Source: Streptomyces calvus
Lineage (GTDB): Bacteria; Actinomycetota; Actinomycetes; Streptomycetales; Streptomycetaceae
NCBI RefSeq assembly: GCF_006782915.1
Contig: NZ_VCNP01000056.1
Span: 496,001-560,000, forward strand
DNA length: 64,000 nt
Direction of reading: 5' to 3'
In this document: piece by piece, positions 1 to 8,804 of the stretch
Layout: the number at the start of each line of letters is the position of its first letter
Position numbering within the stretch: position 1 is the first letter of the stretch
Notes under the pieces: generated by a model
What the model was told of the DNA's origin: nothing
The model's database searches: none
Seen by the model: the letters and a program-made list of their open reading frames with translations, nothing else
Position numbers and translations under genes: made by a program

Positions 1-1201
1 CACGCGCGCGTGCGAGGTCCGCGCCCCGCACCGTCCACTCCTCGTCGAGCACGGCCAGCGCCGCCGCACCGCCCACCTCCCAGGCCCGTACGGCCGCGGC
101 CAGCCCTTCCCGGCCGCGCCCCGACCCCTCGGCGAGCCGGTCCGCCACCGCCCGACCTGGCGCGCCGGCGGCGAGGCGCACCGCGTCCACCGCCACCGAC
201 GGCTCGGGGGCCGGGAGATCGGTCATGTCCACCGGGCCAAAGGGATCGACGGGGCCGAAGGGATGGACGGGGGCAGCGGGGCGCAGCGGGTCGAGGGGAG
301 CAGTGGGGCCGAGGGAGTGCACGGCCGCCACGGGAGTGCTGGGGTGCGCGGGGTCCACGGGGTGCCGTTCGTGCTCGTGCCGCAGTGCCTGCGCCAGCAG
401 GTCGTAGGCTCGCGCGGCGGTCCGGGCGGCCAGGAACTCCAGCGCAGACGGATCGATTCCGGCTGGCGGTGCCGTCTCCGTGTCCAATGACGGCGGAATT
501 GCCGGCTCCGTAGGCAGTGCGGGAGCGGCCGGCAGCGACGGCAGGATGTCCCCGGCCGCGTACGCCTCCGCCGCGTCCACACCCTCCGGGACCCGGGCGC
601 CGGGCCGCCCGGCCGACCCGTCACCGCGCCCGTGGAGCGCGTCCAGCAGGGCCTGTTCGCTGCGTCCCCGCATCAGCAGCAGCACGAACGGGTCCTGGTC
701 AAGGAGTCGGGCCACCTGGTAGCAGAGCGACGCGGTGTGAGCGCAGTGGTCCCACGTCCCGCAGTCGCACTCCGGCTCCAGATCACCCGGCCCAGGCAGC
801 AGTTCCACGCCGGCCAGCTCCGCGTCCTCGACCAGATGCGTCGGCATCTCGCGGTCGAGCAGCGCCGCGACGTGACCGGCCCGCTCACCGGCCATCGCCA
901 GGAACCGGTCCCACTGCTGTCCGGACAGCTCCTGCACCAGCACGTCCGCCCGGTGCGCCGTACCGTCCCGGTCCTTCACGACCGCCGTGATGCGCCCCGG
1001 CCGGACGGACACCGCTCCGACCGCTCCCGCGCGGGCGAGCCCGCGGCCCGCCTTGAGCTGCCCGGAGTCCAGCGCCGTGCCCTCCAGCGTCGTGAGCCAC
1101 GCCCGGCCCCACCAGGTCTGCGCGAAACCGCGGCCCCGTGCGGGCGGCAGCGCGGCGAAGATGCGCTCCGTGTCGGCCTTGTCTCCGTGGTACCGGTTCA
1201 T
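1..1201 (-). CDS. SWIM zinc-finger protein, C-terminus outside window
   Basis: The gene is read leftwards and runs off the left edge; the start and about 400 codons are visible. Its ATG overlaps the stop of the SNF2 gene by four bases (ATGA), so the two are probably translationally coupled. Residues 145-155 carry the SWIM zinc ligands in the order Cys-x-Cys, then Cys-x-His (CDC...CAH). The second half is Ala/Pro rich and includes a short Pro-Phe-Gly-Pro-Val-Asp duplication near residue 300. SWIM domains are known to mediate DNA or protein binding. Its pairing with an SNF2 ATPase suggests a DNA-remodelling or repair function, but that is inference. The family assignment is solid from the motif; the biological role is open. 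Confidence 0.85.
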   Translation of the reverse strand, partial: MNRYHGDKADTERIFAALPPARGRGFAQTWWGRAWLTTLEGTALDSGQLKAGRGLARAGAVGAVSVRPGRITAVVKDRDGTAHRADVLVQELSGQQWDRFLAMAGERAGHVAALLDREMPTHLVEDAELAGVELLPGPGDLEPECDCGTWDHCAHTASLCYQVARLLDQDPFVLLLMRGRSEQALLDALHGRGDGSAGRPGARVPEGVDAAEAYAAGDILPSLPAAPALPTEPAIPPSLDTETAPPAGIDPSALEFLAARTAARAYDLLAQALRHEHERHPVDPAHPSTPVAAVHSLGPTAPLDPLRPAAPVHPFGPVDPFGPVDMTDLPAPEPSVAVDAVRLAAGAPGRAVADRLAEGSGRGREGLAAAVRAWEVGGAAALAVLDEEWTVRGADLARAR

Positions 1202-4146
1202 CGCAGTCCCCCTCGCAGCTCGACCAGGTCGGCCAGTTCCGCGTCCGTCAGTTCGGTGAGCGCGGCCTCGCCCGAGCCCAGCACCGCGTCGGCCAGCTCC
1301 CGCTTGCGGACCAGCAGTGCGGCGATGCGGTCCTCGATGGTCCCCTCGGCGACGATGCGGTGCACCTGGACCGGCCGGGTCTGGCCGATGCGGTGGGCAC
1401 GGTCGGTCGCCTGTGCCTCGACGGCGGGGTTCCACCAGCGGTCGTAGTGCACGACGTGCTCCGCGCGGGTGAGGTTCAGGCCGGTGCCCGCCGCCTTCAG
1501 CGACAGCAGGAACACCGGAACCTCGCCGTCCTGGAAGCGGCGCACCATCGCCTCGCGTTCCGCGACCGGCGTGCCGCCGTGCAGGAACTGCGTCGGCACG
1601 CCCCGCGCGGCCAGATGCCGTTCCAGCAGCCGGGCCATCCGCACGTACTGCGTGAAGACCAGGACTCCGGCCCGTTCGGTGAGCACCGTGTCGAGCAGTT
1701 CGTCCAGCAGCTCCAGCTTCCCGGAGCGACCGGCCACCACCGGCCGCTCCTCCTTGAGGAACTGCGCCGGGTGGTTGCAGATCTGCTTCAGGCCGGTCAG
1801 CAGCTTCACGATCAGCCCGCGCCGCGCCATGCTGTCCGCGCCGGAGATCTCCGCCAGCGCCTCGCGCACCACCGCCTCGTACAGCGCCGTCTGCTCCGCG
1901 GTGAGCGACACGGCGTGATCGGTCTCCGTCTTCGGCGGCAGCTCGGGCGCGATCCCCGGGTCCGACTTGCGGCGGCGCAGCAGGAACGGCCGTACCAGCC
2001 GGGCCAGGCGGTCCGCCGCGGCCGGGTCCCGGCCGCCCTCGACGGCGTCCGCGTACCGCCTGCGGAAGGTGCCGAGCCGGCCCAGCAGCCCGGGCGTCGT
2101 CCAGTCGAGGATCGCCCACAGTTCGGACAGGTTGTTCTCCACCGGTGTGCCGGTGAGCGCCACGCGGGCGCGGGCGCCGATGGTGCGCAGCTGCCGGGCC
2201 GTCGACGAGTAGGGGTTCTTCACGTGCTGGGCCTCGTCCGTGACGACCATGCCCCAGGGGACCTCGGCGAGCCGGGAGGCGTCCAGCCGCATGGTGCCGT
2301 ACGTGGTGAGCACGAACTCCCCGTCGGCGAGGTCGTCCAGCGTGCGCCGCCCGCCGTGGAAGCGGCGCACCGGGGTGCCGGGCGCGAACCGTTCGATCTC
2401 CCGCTGCCAGTTGCCCATCAGGGAGGTCGGGCAGACCACCAGGGTGGGGCCGGCCGACGCCGGATCCGTCTGCCGGTGCAGATGCAGGGCGATCAGCGTG
2501 ATCGTCTTGCCCAGGCCCATGTCGTCGGCCAGACAGCAGCCGAGGCCGAGGGACGTCATGCGGGCCAGCCAGGTCAGGCCGCGGCGCTGGTAGTCGCGCA
2601 GGGTGGCGGCGAGGGCGGCCGGCTGCCCGACCGGCTCCTGGCCCTCCGGGTCGGCGAGCCGGTCCCGCAGGGCCGCCAGCCAGCCGGTGGGCCGGACCTC
2701 GAACCGGCCGCCGTCGACCTCCACGGAGCCCGTCAGGGCGGCGGCCAGGGCGTCCACGGGCGTGACCTTGCGGTCCTGGCGCGCCCGGGCCCGGGCCAGT
2801 TCCCGGGGATCGACCAGCACCCACTGGTCGCGCAGCCGCACGAGGGGACGGTTCGCCTCGGCCAGCCGGTCCAGTTCCTCGCGCGTCAGACGCCGCTCGC
2901 CCAGGGCGAACGACCAGTCGAAGGCGAGCAGTGCGTCGGCGGACAGGAACGACGGCCGCCCGTCCGCGAAGCCGTCCCGGCGCGGCCCCGGCGCGTCGGC
3001 GGCGGGACCGACCTCCGCGCGGGTGGTCAGTCCGCGGACCAGCTCCTTGGGCCAGTGGACGTCGACGCCCGCGCCGGCGAGGGCCCGGCCGCCCTCACCG
3101 AGGAGTTCGGCGACGTCGTCCTGCGCGAGGTCGACCGCGTCCGGCACGGTCGCCGACAGCAGGGGCGTGAGCGGCGCCCAGGCGCGTGCCGCGCGGCGCA
3201 GGGCGAGCAGGGCGTCCATCCGCGCGCGGGGGCCGAAGGCGGGGTCCGGGGTGCCGGCCCACGCGTCGGCGGCGTCCGCGACGAGCGCGGGGTCGCTCAC
3301 GGCGTGCACCTGGAGCACGGCACGGAACGTCACGTCCGTGCCGTCCGCGGTCTCGGCCGTCTGGTTCGTGCCGTCCGCGGTCTCGGCCGTCTCGGCCGTC
3401 CCGTTCCTCGCCTCGTTCGCCTCCTGTGCGGTGTCGGCCTCGTCGGCCACGTGCGTGGGGTCCGTGATGTGCGCCGGGTCCGTCAGTCCGCGCACCTCGA
3501 TCCGCAGGGACAGCCGTACGCCCGCGTCGTGGCCCGCGGCGATGTCGGCGGCCCAGGGCCGTAGTTCGGGCAGTCGCCGCGGTTCGGCTCCCGCGTAGGC
3601 CGGGGTGCCCGTCACGAGGGTGGCGGCGGGGGAGCGGGGCAGCGTGTCGGCGACCGCGTCGAGGAAGGCCCGCAGCAGCCGTTCGGGGTCGGGCAGGCGC
3701 GGCGGCTCGGTGCCCTCCAGCGGCACGGCGTGTGCCTCCGGCGGCATGGCGGCGGCGAGCCGGCGGACCGCCTCGGTGTCCTCCGCGTCGAGCGGGCCGA
3801 CGCGCCAGGCGTCGTGGTCGGCGGAGGACAGACCGGGCAGCAGCAGACCGCGCGCGACCAGGTGCAGCGCCTGCACGGTCGCCGCGCCCCAGAACCGCGC
3901 CGCGCGGTGCCCGTCGGCGTCGGTCCGGGCGCGCGCGAGGAGCGGGAGCGCGGCGCTCAGCGGCAGCAGGGTGGCGGGTACGCGCACGGCCTCGATCCCG
4001 TCGTCGCCGGGCACGACGACGGTCAGACGGCCGGGCGGTGCCGTGTCCGGGCCGGGGAGAGCGGAGCCGTCGGGGTGCCAGAAGGCGACCCGGCCGGTGC
4101 GTGCGGGGTCGCCGGGAACGAAGACGGCCGGACAGCGGGTCAGCAC
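1198..4146 (-). CDS. SNF2-family DEAD/DEAH-like helicase
   Basis: Bacterial SNF2/RapA-type ATPase of about 980 residues. It has an N-terminal accessory region (about 1-480), Walker A DDMGLGKT near residue 542, and a DEAQ Walker B box near 636. The helicase C lobe follows, with LVFTQY, AGTGLNL, and the Trp-Trp-Asn-Pro and RAHRIGQ motifs typical of SNF2 enzymes. Such proteins use ATP to translocate on double-stranded DNA. Residues around 245-275 hold an imperfect duplicated Ala-Glu-Thr-Ala-Asp-Gly-Thr stretch encoded by direct repeats at about 3338-3400. The listed GTG start has no Shine-Dalgarno. The frame stays open upstream to a TGA at 4365-4363, so the true protein may begin near 4353. It overlaps the SWIM gene downstream. 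Confidence 0.9.
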   Translation of the reverse strand: MLTRCPAVFVPGDPARTGRVAFWHPDGSALPGPDTAPPGRLTVVVPGDDGIEAVRVPATLLPLSAALPLLARARTDADGHRAARFWGAATVQALHLVARGLLLPGLSSADHDAWRVGPLDAEDTEAVRRLAAAMPPEAHAVPLEGTEPPRLPDPERLLRAFLDAVADTLPRSPAATLVTGTPAYAGAEPRRLPELRPWAADIAAGHDAGVRLSLRIEVRGLTDPAHITDPTHVADEADTAQEANEARNGTAETAETADGTNQTAETADGTDVTFRAVLQVHAVSDPALVADAADAWAGTPDPAFGPRARMDALLALRRAARAWAPLTPLLSATVPDAVDLAQDDVAELLGEGGRALAGAGVDVHWPKELVRGLTTRAEVGPAADAPGPRRDGFADGRPSFLSADALLAFDWSFALGERRLTREELDRLAEANRPLVRLRDQWVLVDPRELARARARQDRKVTPVDALAAALTGSVEVDGGRFEVRPTGWLAALRDRLADPEGQEPVGQPAALAATLRDYQRRGLTWLARMTSLGLGCCLADDMGLGKTITLIALHLHRQTDPASAGPTLVVCPTSLMGNWQREIERFAPGTPVRRFHGGRRTLDDLADGEFVLTTYGTMRLDASRLAEVPWGMVVTDEAQHVKNPYSSTARQLRTIGARARVALTGTPVENNLSELWAILDWTTPGLLGRLGTFRRRYADAVEGGRDPAAADRLARLVRPFLLRRRKSDPGIAPELPPKTETDHAVSLTAEQTALYEAVVREALAEISGADSMARRGLIVKLLTGLKQICNHPAQFLKEERPVVAGRSGKLELLDELLDTVLTERAGVLVFTQYVRMARLLERHLAARGVPTQFLHGGTPVAEREAMVRRFQDGEVPVFLLSLKAAGTGLNLTRAEHVVHYDRWWNPAVEAQATDRAHRIGQTRPVQVHRIVAEGTIEDRIAALLVRKRELADAVLGSGEAALTELTDAELADLVELRGGLR

Positions 4147-4477
4147 GGCGTGCGCGGGATGGCCGGCTGGTGCGGGCTGCGCGGGCCGCGTGAGTTGTGC
4201 GGGCTGTGCGGGCCGCGTGAGCTGTGCGGAGGAACGTTCCGATGCGGAGGGTACGGAGGGTACGGAGGGTGCCTGGGGTGCGCGTGGTGCGGAAGAGCGG
4301 GTCGGTGTCGGAGGCGCGGAGGAGGGTGCCGGGGGAGGAGTCTGCTCAGCGATGACAAGTCCTCAAACTTGACTAGTGAGTCGGAGTCGCCGAGGGTACA
4401 GGATGAACCGCTCCGGCGGGTGCGCCGAGGAAGTGATCCGGGTCACCATGGGGAGTGGCGCGGTGCATCCTCCTCGC

Positions 4478-4538
4478 GGCAGACGGCAGACGGCAGACGG
4501 CAGACGGCAGACGGCAGACGGCAGACGGCAGACGGCAG
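4478..4538. repeat. 7-bp tandem repeat, about 8.7 copies
   Basis: The heptamer GGCAGAC is repeated eight times without error, followed by a five-base partial copy. It lies in the intergenic region between the divergent SNF2 gene and the small membrane-protein gene. The unit is not a multiple of three and no gene covers it, so it is not a coding repeat. Slipped-strand copy-number variation is likely between strains. Confidence 0.95.
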
Positions 4539-4679
4539 GGCGGAGGCGCCCCCTCGGTGGTCCGGCAGACCCTAAGGGCTCGGCTCAGGGGCGTCTCAGG
4601 GTCGCGGTCCGGAACCGCCGCGGGCGCGGACCCGTTTCCACGACAGAGAGCGGCAGTGGCCGCGAAGGAGGCGACACCC

Positions 4680-4862
4680 ATGTCGAACAACGCCAAGATC
4701 GCCGCGGGCGGCGTGGCGGCCGGACTCATCCTGCTCATCTGGCTGCCCTGGTGGGCCGCGCTGCTGATAGTCCTCGGAGTCCCGGCCGCCGCCTACCTCG
4801 CCCTCGACCCCGCACAGCGGCGCCGGCTGCGCCGCGTCCAGCGCAAGGAGCTGGGCCGCTGA
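4680..4862 (+). CDS. small single-pass or hairpin membrane protein (60 aa)
   Basis: A 60-residue protein starting at ATG 4680, preceded by a good Shine-Dalgarno (GAAGGAGG) about seven bases upstream; this decides the start over in-frame starts further left. Residues 7-41 are hydrophobic and could form two short helices split by Pro-Trp-Trp. The C-terminus is strongly basic (RRRLRRVQRK), as in positive-inside membrane proteins. I do not recognise a named family. Small proteins of this kind are common in Streptomyces. No function can be read from the sequence. Confidence 0.75.
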   Translation: MSNNAKIAAGGVAAGLILLIWLPWWAALLIVLGVPAAAYLALDPAQRRRLRRVQRKELGR

Positions 4863-4866
4863 GGCG

Positions 4867-6252
4867 CTACCGCGTCACCGCCTCACCCGAGTCCAGCGCG
4901 CAGGAGTTGACCACGTCGCCGCCGACGGGCCTGCCGATCGTGCGGTCCGCCGGCGGGGCCACTCCGCGCTCCACCCATGCGACCAGGGCGTCGAACGCCG
5001 AGCGGTAACAGGGCAGGATCGGCCGCAGCCGGTCCGGAAAGGAGTCGTACAGTCCGTCGACGTGCGTGCCGCCCTGCACCGTGTAGTAGCGGTGCAGCTG
5101 ACCGCGCCCGCTCGCCTCGATCATGCGGTCGTACACGTCCGAGTCGGCGGCCTTGGGCAGCAGCGCGTCCAGATCGCCGTGCAGGGTGATCATCGGCCGC
5201 CCGATGCGCCCGGTGAGCGCCACCCGCTCCACGGCCCGGTGCACGGATGCGGGACGCGAGGCGTAGTCGTAGGCGGCGTCGGAGCGGCACGGGGCCAGGA
5301 TCTGCTCCGTCGTCGAGCCCGCGGACGGGCCCGGGCACCCGGGGTCGTAGGCCGGGTCGAACTCGGCACGGTAGATCTTCTGCGTGACCCCCCAGTAGGC
5401 CTTCTCGTGGTACGGCCACAGGAACTCGGAACCGCGCGCGAAGCCCGCCGCGTACATGTCCTCGTCGGTCGCCTCGCCGAACATGCGGGCCACCGCCACC
5501 GGCAGCGACAGCATCGGATGACGTCCCTCCGCGGCCCACAGGGTGCCCTCCCAGTCCACCCCGCCGTCGTACAGCTCCGGATGGTTCTCCAACTGCCAGC
5601 GGGTGAGGTAACCGCCGTTGGAGACACCCGTCATGTACGTGCGGCGCGGGGCGTGCCCGTAGCGCTGCGCCACCACGCGCTGTGCCGCGCGGGTGAGCTG
5701 TGTGGTTCGCGTGTGCCACTCTGCGACCGCGTCACCGGGCCGGTCACCGTCGAGGTAGAAGTCGACACCGTTGTTGCCCTTGTCGGTCGCCGCATAGGCG
5801 TAGCCCTGCGCCAGCACCTGGTCGGAGATCGCCTTGTCGGTCGCGTACTGCTTGCGGTTGCCGGGCGCGCCGGTGACGACCAGCCCGCCGTTCCAGCGGT
5901 CGGGCAGCCGGATGACGAACTGCGCGTCGTGCTGCCAGCCGTGCGTGGTGTTGAAGCGGGAGGAGTCCGGGAAGTAGCCGTCGATCTGCACGCCGGGCAC
6001 GCCCGACGGCGACCGGGTGTCCGCGGCGGTCAGTCCCGCCTGGTCGGTCGGGTCGGTGTAGGGAGTGCCGGCCAGGCCCGTGGTGGTCAGGTCGGGCAGA
6101 CAGGCACTGCGCTGGTGTGCGGCGCCCGGCACGCGCACCCGGTCCTGGCGTGCGCAGTGACCGTCCCCGGCCGCACCGGCCGGAGTCGGAGCGGACAGGG
6201 CGGCCGCGGCGAGGACGGCGACGAGCAGGGGAACGCCACGGGAGGGGCGCAT
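4867..6252 (-). CDS. secreted alpha/beta hydrolase, tannase/feruloyl-esterase-like
   Basis: A 461-residue protein with a Sec signal peptide (residues 1-28, ending in Ala-Gly-Ala-Ala). The catalytic triad of an alpha/beta hydrolase can be read: nucleophile Ser211 in GVSNGG, acid Asp360 or Asp362 in HGDLDALLP, and His397 in GGTHVDG. The stretch after the nucleophile (tryptophan-glutamine, then Glu-Asn-His-Pro) and the six or so cysteines resemble the tannase/feruloyl esterase group, which cleaves ester bonds of plant phenolics. A 3-hydroxybutyrate oligomer hydrolase-like role is the main alternative. The ATG has a strong GGAGG six bases upstream. Its stop is four bases from the end of the convergent small membrane-protein gene. 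Confidence 0.75.
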   Translation of the reverse strand: MRPSRGVPLLVAVLAAAALSAPTPAGAAGDGHCARQDRVRVPGAAHQRSACLPDLTTTGLAGTPYTDPTDQAGLTAADTRSPSGVPGVQIDGYFPDSSRFNTTHGWQHDAQFVIRLPDRWNGGLVVTGAPGNRKQYATDKAISDQVLAQGYAYAATDKGNNGVDFYLDGDRPGDAVAEWHTRTTQLTRAAQRVVAQRYGHAPRRTYMTGVSNGGYLTRWQLENHPELYDGGVDWEGTLWAAEGRHPMLSLPVAVARMFGEATDEDMYAAGFARGSEFLWPYHEKAYWGVTQKIYRAEFDPAYDPGCPGPSAGSTTEQILAPCRSDAAYDYASRPASVHRAVERVALTGRIGRPMITLHGDLDALLPKAADSDVYDRMIEASGRGQLHRYYTVQGGTHVDGLYDSFPDRLRPILPCYRSAFDALVAWVERGVAPPADRTIGRPVGGDVVNSCALDSGEAVTR

Positions 6253-6436
6253 GACGGCCTCCGGAAGGACGGACAGCGGATGACGGGCAACGGGAACGAG
6301 CGCGGAACTGCCCCATGGTGGGGGCCTGTCCCCGCCGTCATCGATGGGTTGGCGCCATACGGAACAGCACCCGCACGTGGGCTCTCAGCACACGCTAAGT
6401 CCCATTACCGCTGTCATCGCCGAAGGCGGCGCGTGC

Positions 6437-7300
6437 TCAGAGCGGCCGTACGGCCATCTGGTCGAGCGCCTCGAGCAGGCCCGGGAGTTCGGGCCCCCGG
6501 CCCACCGGCAGGACTTCGCCGGGCTCGTCGTCGAGCAGGACGAACGCGATGTCGTCCGTCCGGGCCACCAGCGACCAGCCCGGACCGTCGGCCCGCAGGG
6601 TGCGCGCGCCGCCCGGCGCGAAGGACGAGCGGACCCGGCCGAGCGGGGGCGGCGAGTCGAGGTAGGCGCGGGCCTCCGCCAGCACCCGCCGGATCTTGCT
6701 GGGGCCGCCCGACGGCCCGTCCGCCTGTCCGGCGCCGTCCTCCGGCGCGCCGCCGCCGGCCCCTTCCGCCGCCTCCGCGGGGCCCTCCGGCGTCCGGAAC
6801 GCGCTGTCGTCGATCTGCTCCCGCCAGACTGCCCACTGGAGTGCGATCTCGTCGGCGCCCAGACGGCGCTGGGCCGGCCCCCAGCCATCGGTGTCCGGCG
6901 GTGCCAGCGGAGGTCCGTCGGCGGCTTCGGGGCCGGGATCGTGCGGCGCGGGAACGTTCGGCGCGGCGACGGCCACCGCGAGCGGCCAGCCGGGCAGCGC
7001 CGCGACGACCGTCCGCTCGTCCGGCGACAGATCGTGCTCCATGCCGCAGTCCCAGGACGCGATCGCGACGGCGACCAGCGAGACGTCGTCCACGACGACG
7101 GTCCACCGGGCGCCCTCGCCGTCCTGGCCGAGCACCAGGCCGTACCCGTCGGCGACCGGCGGAAGACCGAGCGCCGCGCAGGCCTCCGGATAGTCGTCGC
7201 CCAGCACGCTCGGGAACTGTGCCGGCGTCAGCAGCGTCGCCGTCAGCACATAGAGCGCGTCGTCCGCGGCGGCGACGGCTTCCTCGTCCGTCCCGGCCAT
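6437..7300 (-). CDS. conserved hypothetical protein, actinobacterial
   Basis: I do not recognise the family. The protein of 287 residues is acidic and largely soluble. A low-complexity Ala/Gly/Glu/Pro linker (about residues 160-200) separates two globular parts. There is no signal peptide or membrane segment. The start at ATG 7300 is chosen because GGGGAGG lies five bases upstream; an in-frame start 36 bases earlier lacks this. The C-terminal 90 residues look like a beta-rich domain (WSLVARTDDIAFVLLDD). It is read in the same direction as the secreted hydrolase but is separated by about 180 bases, so it is probably a separate unit. Confidence 0.7.
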   Translation of the reverse strand: MAGTDEEAVAAADDALYVLTATLLTPAQFPSVLGDDYPEACAALGLPPVADGYGLVLGQDGEGARWTVVVDDVSLVAVAIASWDCGMEHDLSPDERTVVAALPGWPLAVAVAAPNVPAPHDPGPEAADGPPLAPPDTDGWGPAQRRLGADEIALQWAVWREQIDDSAFRTPEGPAEAAEGAGGGAPEDGAGQADGPSGGPSKIRRVLAEARAYLDSPPPLGRVRSSFAPGGARTLRADGPGWSLVARTDDIAFVLLDDEPGEVLPVGRGPELPGLLEALDQMAVRPL

Positions 7301-7433
7301 CCCAGCCTCCCCATCGGTTCGTCCATCGGCGCGCACCCTATGCCGACGCCGAGCCGCTTGTCACGACCCCGGACCCGCCCCCAAGCTGCAGGTTTCCGGC
7401 CCGACGGGGCGAAACGGCCACCCGGTCGGCGGT

Positions 7434-7751
7434 TCAGGCGGCCGGCAGTCCCAGCAGCGCCCGCGCGACCTTCCCCGGCGACTCGTCGCGCTCCCGGGCC
7501 AGCGCGACCACCGCCCGGCACGCCAGTTCGTTCACCCCGAACGACAACGCCTCCGGCGACACCCAGCCGGCCGCCTCGTCCATCCGTTCCCGGTCGTCCT
7601 CCGCACAGGCCGAGACATAGACCGCCGCGGCCTCGAAGAGATTGTGCGGACGCTCCCTCGGCCGTTCGGGCTCCCGCTCCTTCCGCCCGGCCCGTCCGGC
7701 GCGCAGCCCGTCGGCCATCCTGCTGCCGATCCCGCGAACGCTCGTCCACAT
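7434..7751 (-). CDS. conserved hypothetical protein (about 105 aa)
   Basis: A small, mostly helical protein with an Arg/Glu-rich stretch (residues 20-36) and a C-terminal half of about 65 residues that looks globular (HNLFEAAAVYVSACAEDD). Family not recognised. The start is uncertain: ATG 7751 is used here, but in-frame GTG codons at 7760 and 7802 are possible and none has a clear ribosome binding site. It is divergent from the oxygenase gene at 7848, sharing a promoter region of about 95 bases. Confidence 0.55.
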   Translation of the reverse strand: MWTSVRGIGSRMADGLRAGRAGRKEREPERPRERPHNLFEAAAVYVSACAEDDRERMDEAAGWVSPEALSFGVNELACRAVVALARERDESPGKVARALLGLPAA

Positions 7752-7847
7752 GCGGTCCACCTGCCCCTGGCGTGTTGTCCTCACCGACCGTTCATCTCCC
7801 ACTGCCCAACGTAGAGTTGCGGCGTCGGCGACAGAAGGGGGCGGCTC

Positions 7848-8729
7848 ATGCGGCGCTACGAACGGCTGGAACGGATCCGGCGCATGGACCCCTACCGGCA
7901 GGCCACGGAGATCTACCGGCTCAGCTCGGCCTACGAGTTCCCCTGGGACTTCACCCGCTCCCTCGAACTGGCTCTCTACCGCACCTACGCCGTTCCCCGC
8001 ATCGGGCGGCTGCTCGCCGAGACCGCCGAGCTCACGGACCGCTCCCAGAAGCGCTACGACGACACCTCACTCCTCCTGGACGCCGTCGTCGAGCACGGAT
8101 TCGGCAGTGACCGGGGCAGGACCGCGATCCGCCGCGTCAACCGGATGCACCACGCCTACGACATCCCCGACGACGACATGCGGTACGTCCTGTGCACCTT
8201 CGTGGTGATGCCGCGGCGGTGGATCGACGCCTACGGGTGGCGCAGACTGTCGCGGCACGAGATCGTCGCCAGTGCCGTGCACTACCGGACCCTCGGACGG
8301 CACATGGGCATCAAGGACATCCCGGGCTCCTACGAGGAGTTCGAAGCCTGCCTGGACGCCTACGAAGAGGCCCACTTCGCCTGGGACGAGGACGCGCGGC
8401 GCGTCTCGGACGCCACCCTCGACCTCATGGCCTCCTGGTATCCGCGCCCGCTCGCCCCCCTGCTGCGCACCGCCACGCTCGCCCTGCTCGACGAACCGCT
8501 GCTGCGCGCCTTCCGCTACGCCCCGCCCGGCGCCGCCACACGCGCCTGGGTACACCGTGGCGTGCGCCTGCGGGGGCGTGCCGTACGCCTACTGCCGCCC
8601 CGCCGCGCCCCGCACTTCGCCCGGCAGAACCGGGAGATCAAGAGCTACCCGAACGGATACCGGCTCCAGGACCTCGGCACCCACCCGGTCCCGGGCCTGC
8701 GCGGCTGCCCCGTGCGGCCCACGGACTGA
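7848..8729 (+). CDS. oxygenase MpaB family protein (DUF2236)
   Basis: A 293-residue protein matching the ER-bound oxygenase MpaB/rubber-oxygenase catalytic fold. It has the RYDDT segment, then His-His in RMHHAY, and a later LGRHMGI, which supply the conserved histidines of this family. Family members include a latex-clearing, haem-containing oxygenase and fungal mycophenolic-acid enzymes; most bacterial members have no known substrate. The N-terminus is highly charged, with no signal peptide. ATG 7848 follows a GGGGGCGG stretch, and a possible -10 (TAGAGT, 7812-7817) lies upstream. It converges on the methyltransferase gene at 8805. Confidence 0.8.
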   Translation: MRRYERLERIRRMDPYRQATEIYRLSSAYEFPWDFTRSLELALYRTYAVPRIGRLLAETAELTDRSQKRYDDTSLLLDAVVEHGFGSDRGRTAIRRVNRMHHAYDIPDDDMRYVLCTFVVMPRRWIDAYGWRRLSRHEIVASAVHYRTLGRHMGIKDIPGSYEEFEACLDAYEEAHFAWDEDARRVSDATLDLMASWYPRPLAPLLRTATLALLDEPLLRAFRYAPPGAATRAWVHRGVRLRGRAVRLLPPRRAPHFARQNREIKSYPNGYRLQDLGTHPVPGLRGCPVRPTD

Positions 8730-8804
8730 AGGCAAGGCGCCCCACGGGCCCCGAGCCGGCCGGGCGGCCCCTGCCGCGCGGCCGCCGGGTGCGGCGGAGC
8801 GGGC

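Noticed and set aside
1138..3564. An 808-codon plus-strand frame over the SNF2 gene
   Set aside because: The minus-strand frame has all SNF2 motifs. The plus-strand translation is compositionally odd and has no start context.
4478..4538. CRISPR or iteron origin
   Set aside because: The 7-bp perfect array has no spacers, no AT-rich segment and no replication gene nearby.
5062..7620. An 852-codon plus-strand frame
   Set aside because: It spans the secreted hydrolase, an intergenic region and the hypothetical gene on the opposite strand, with Arg-rich nonsense in its second half.
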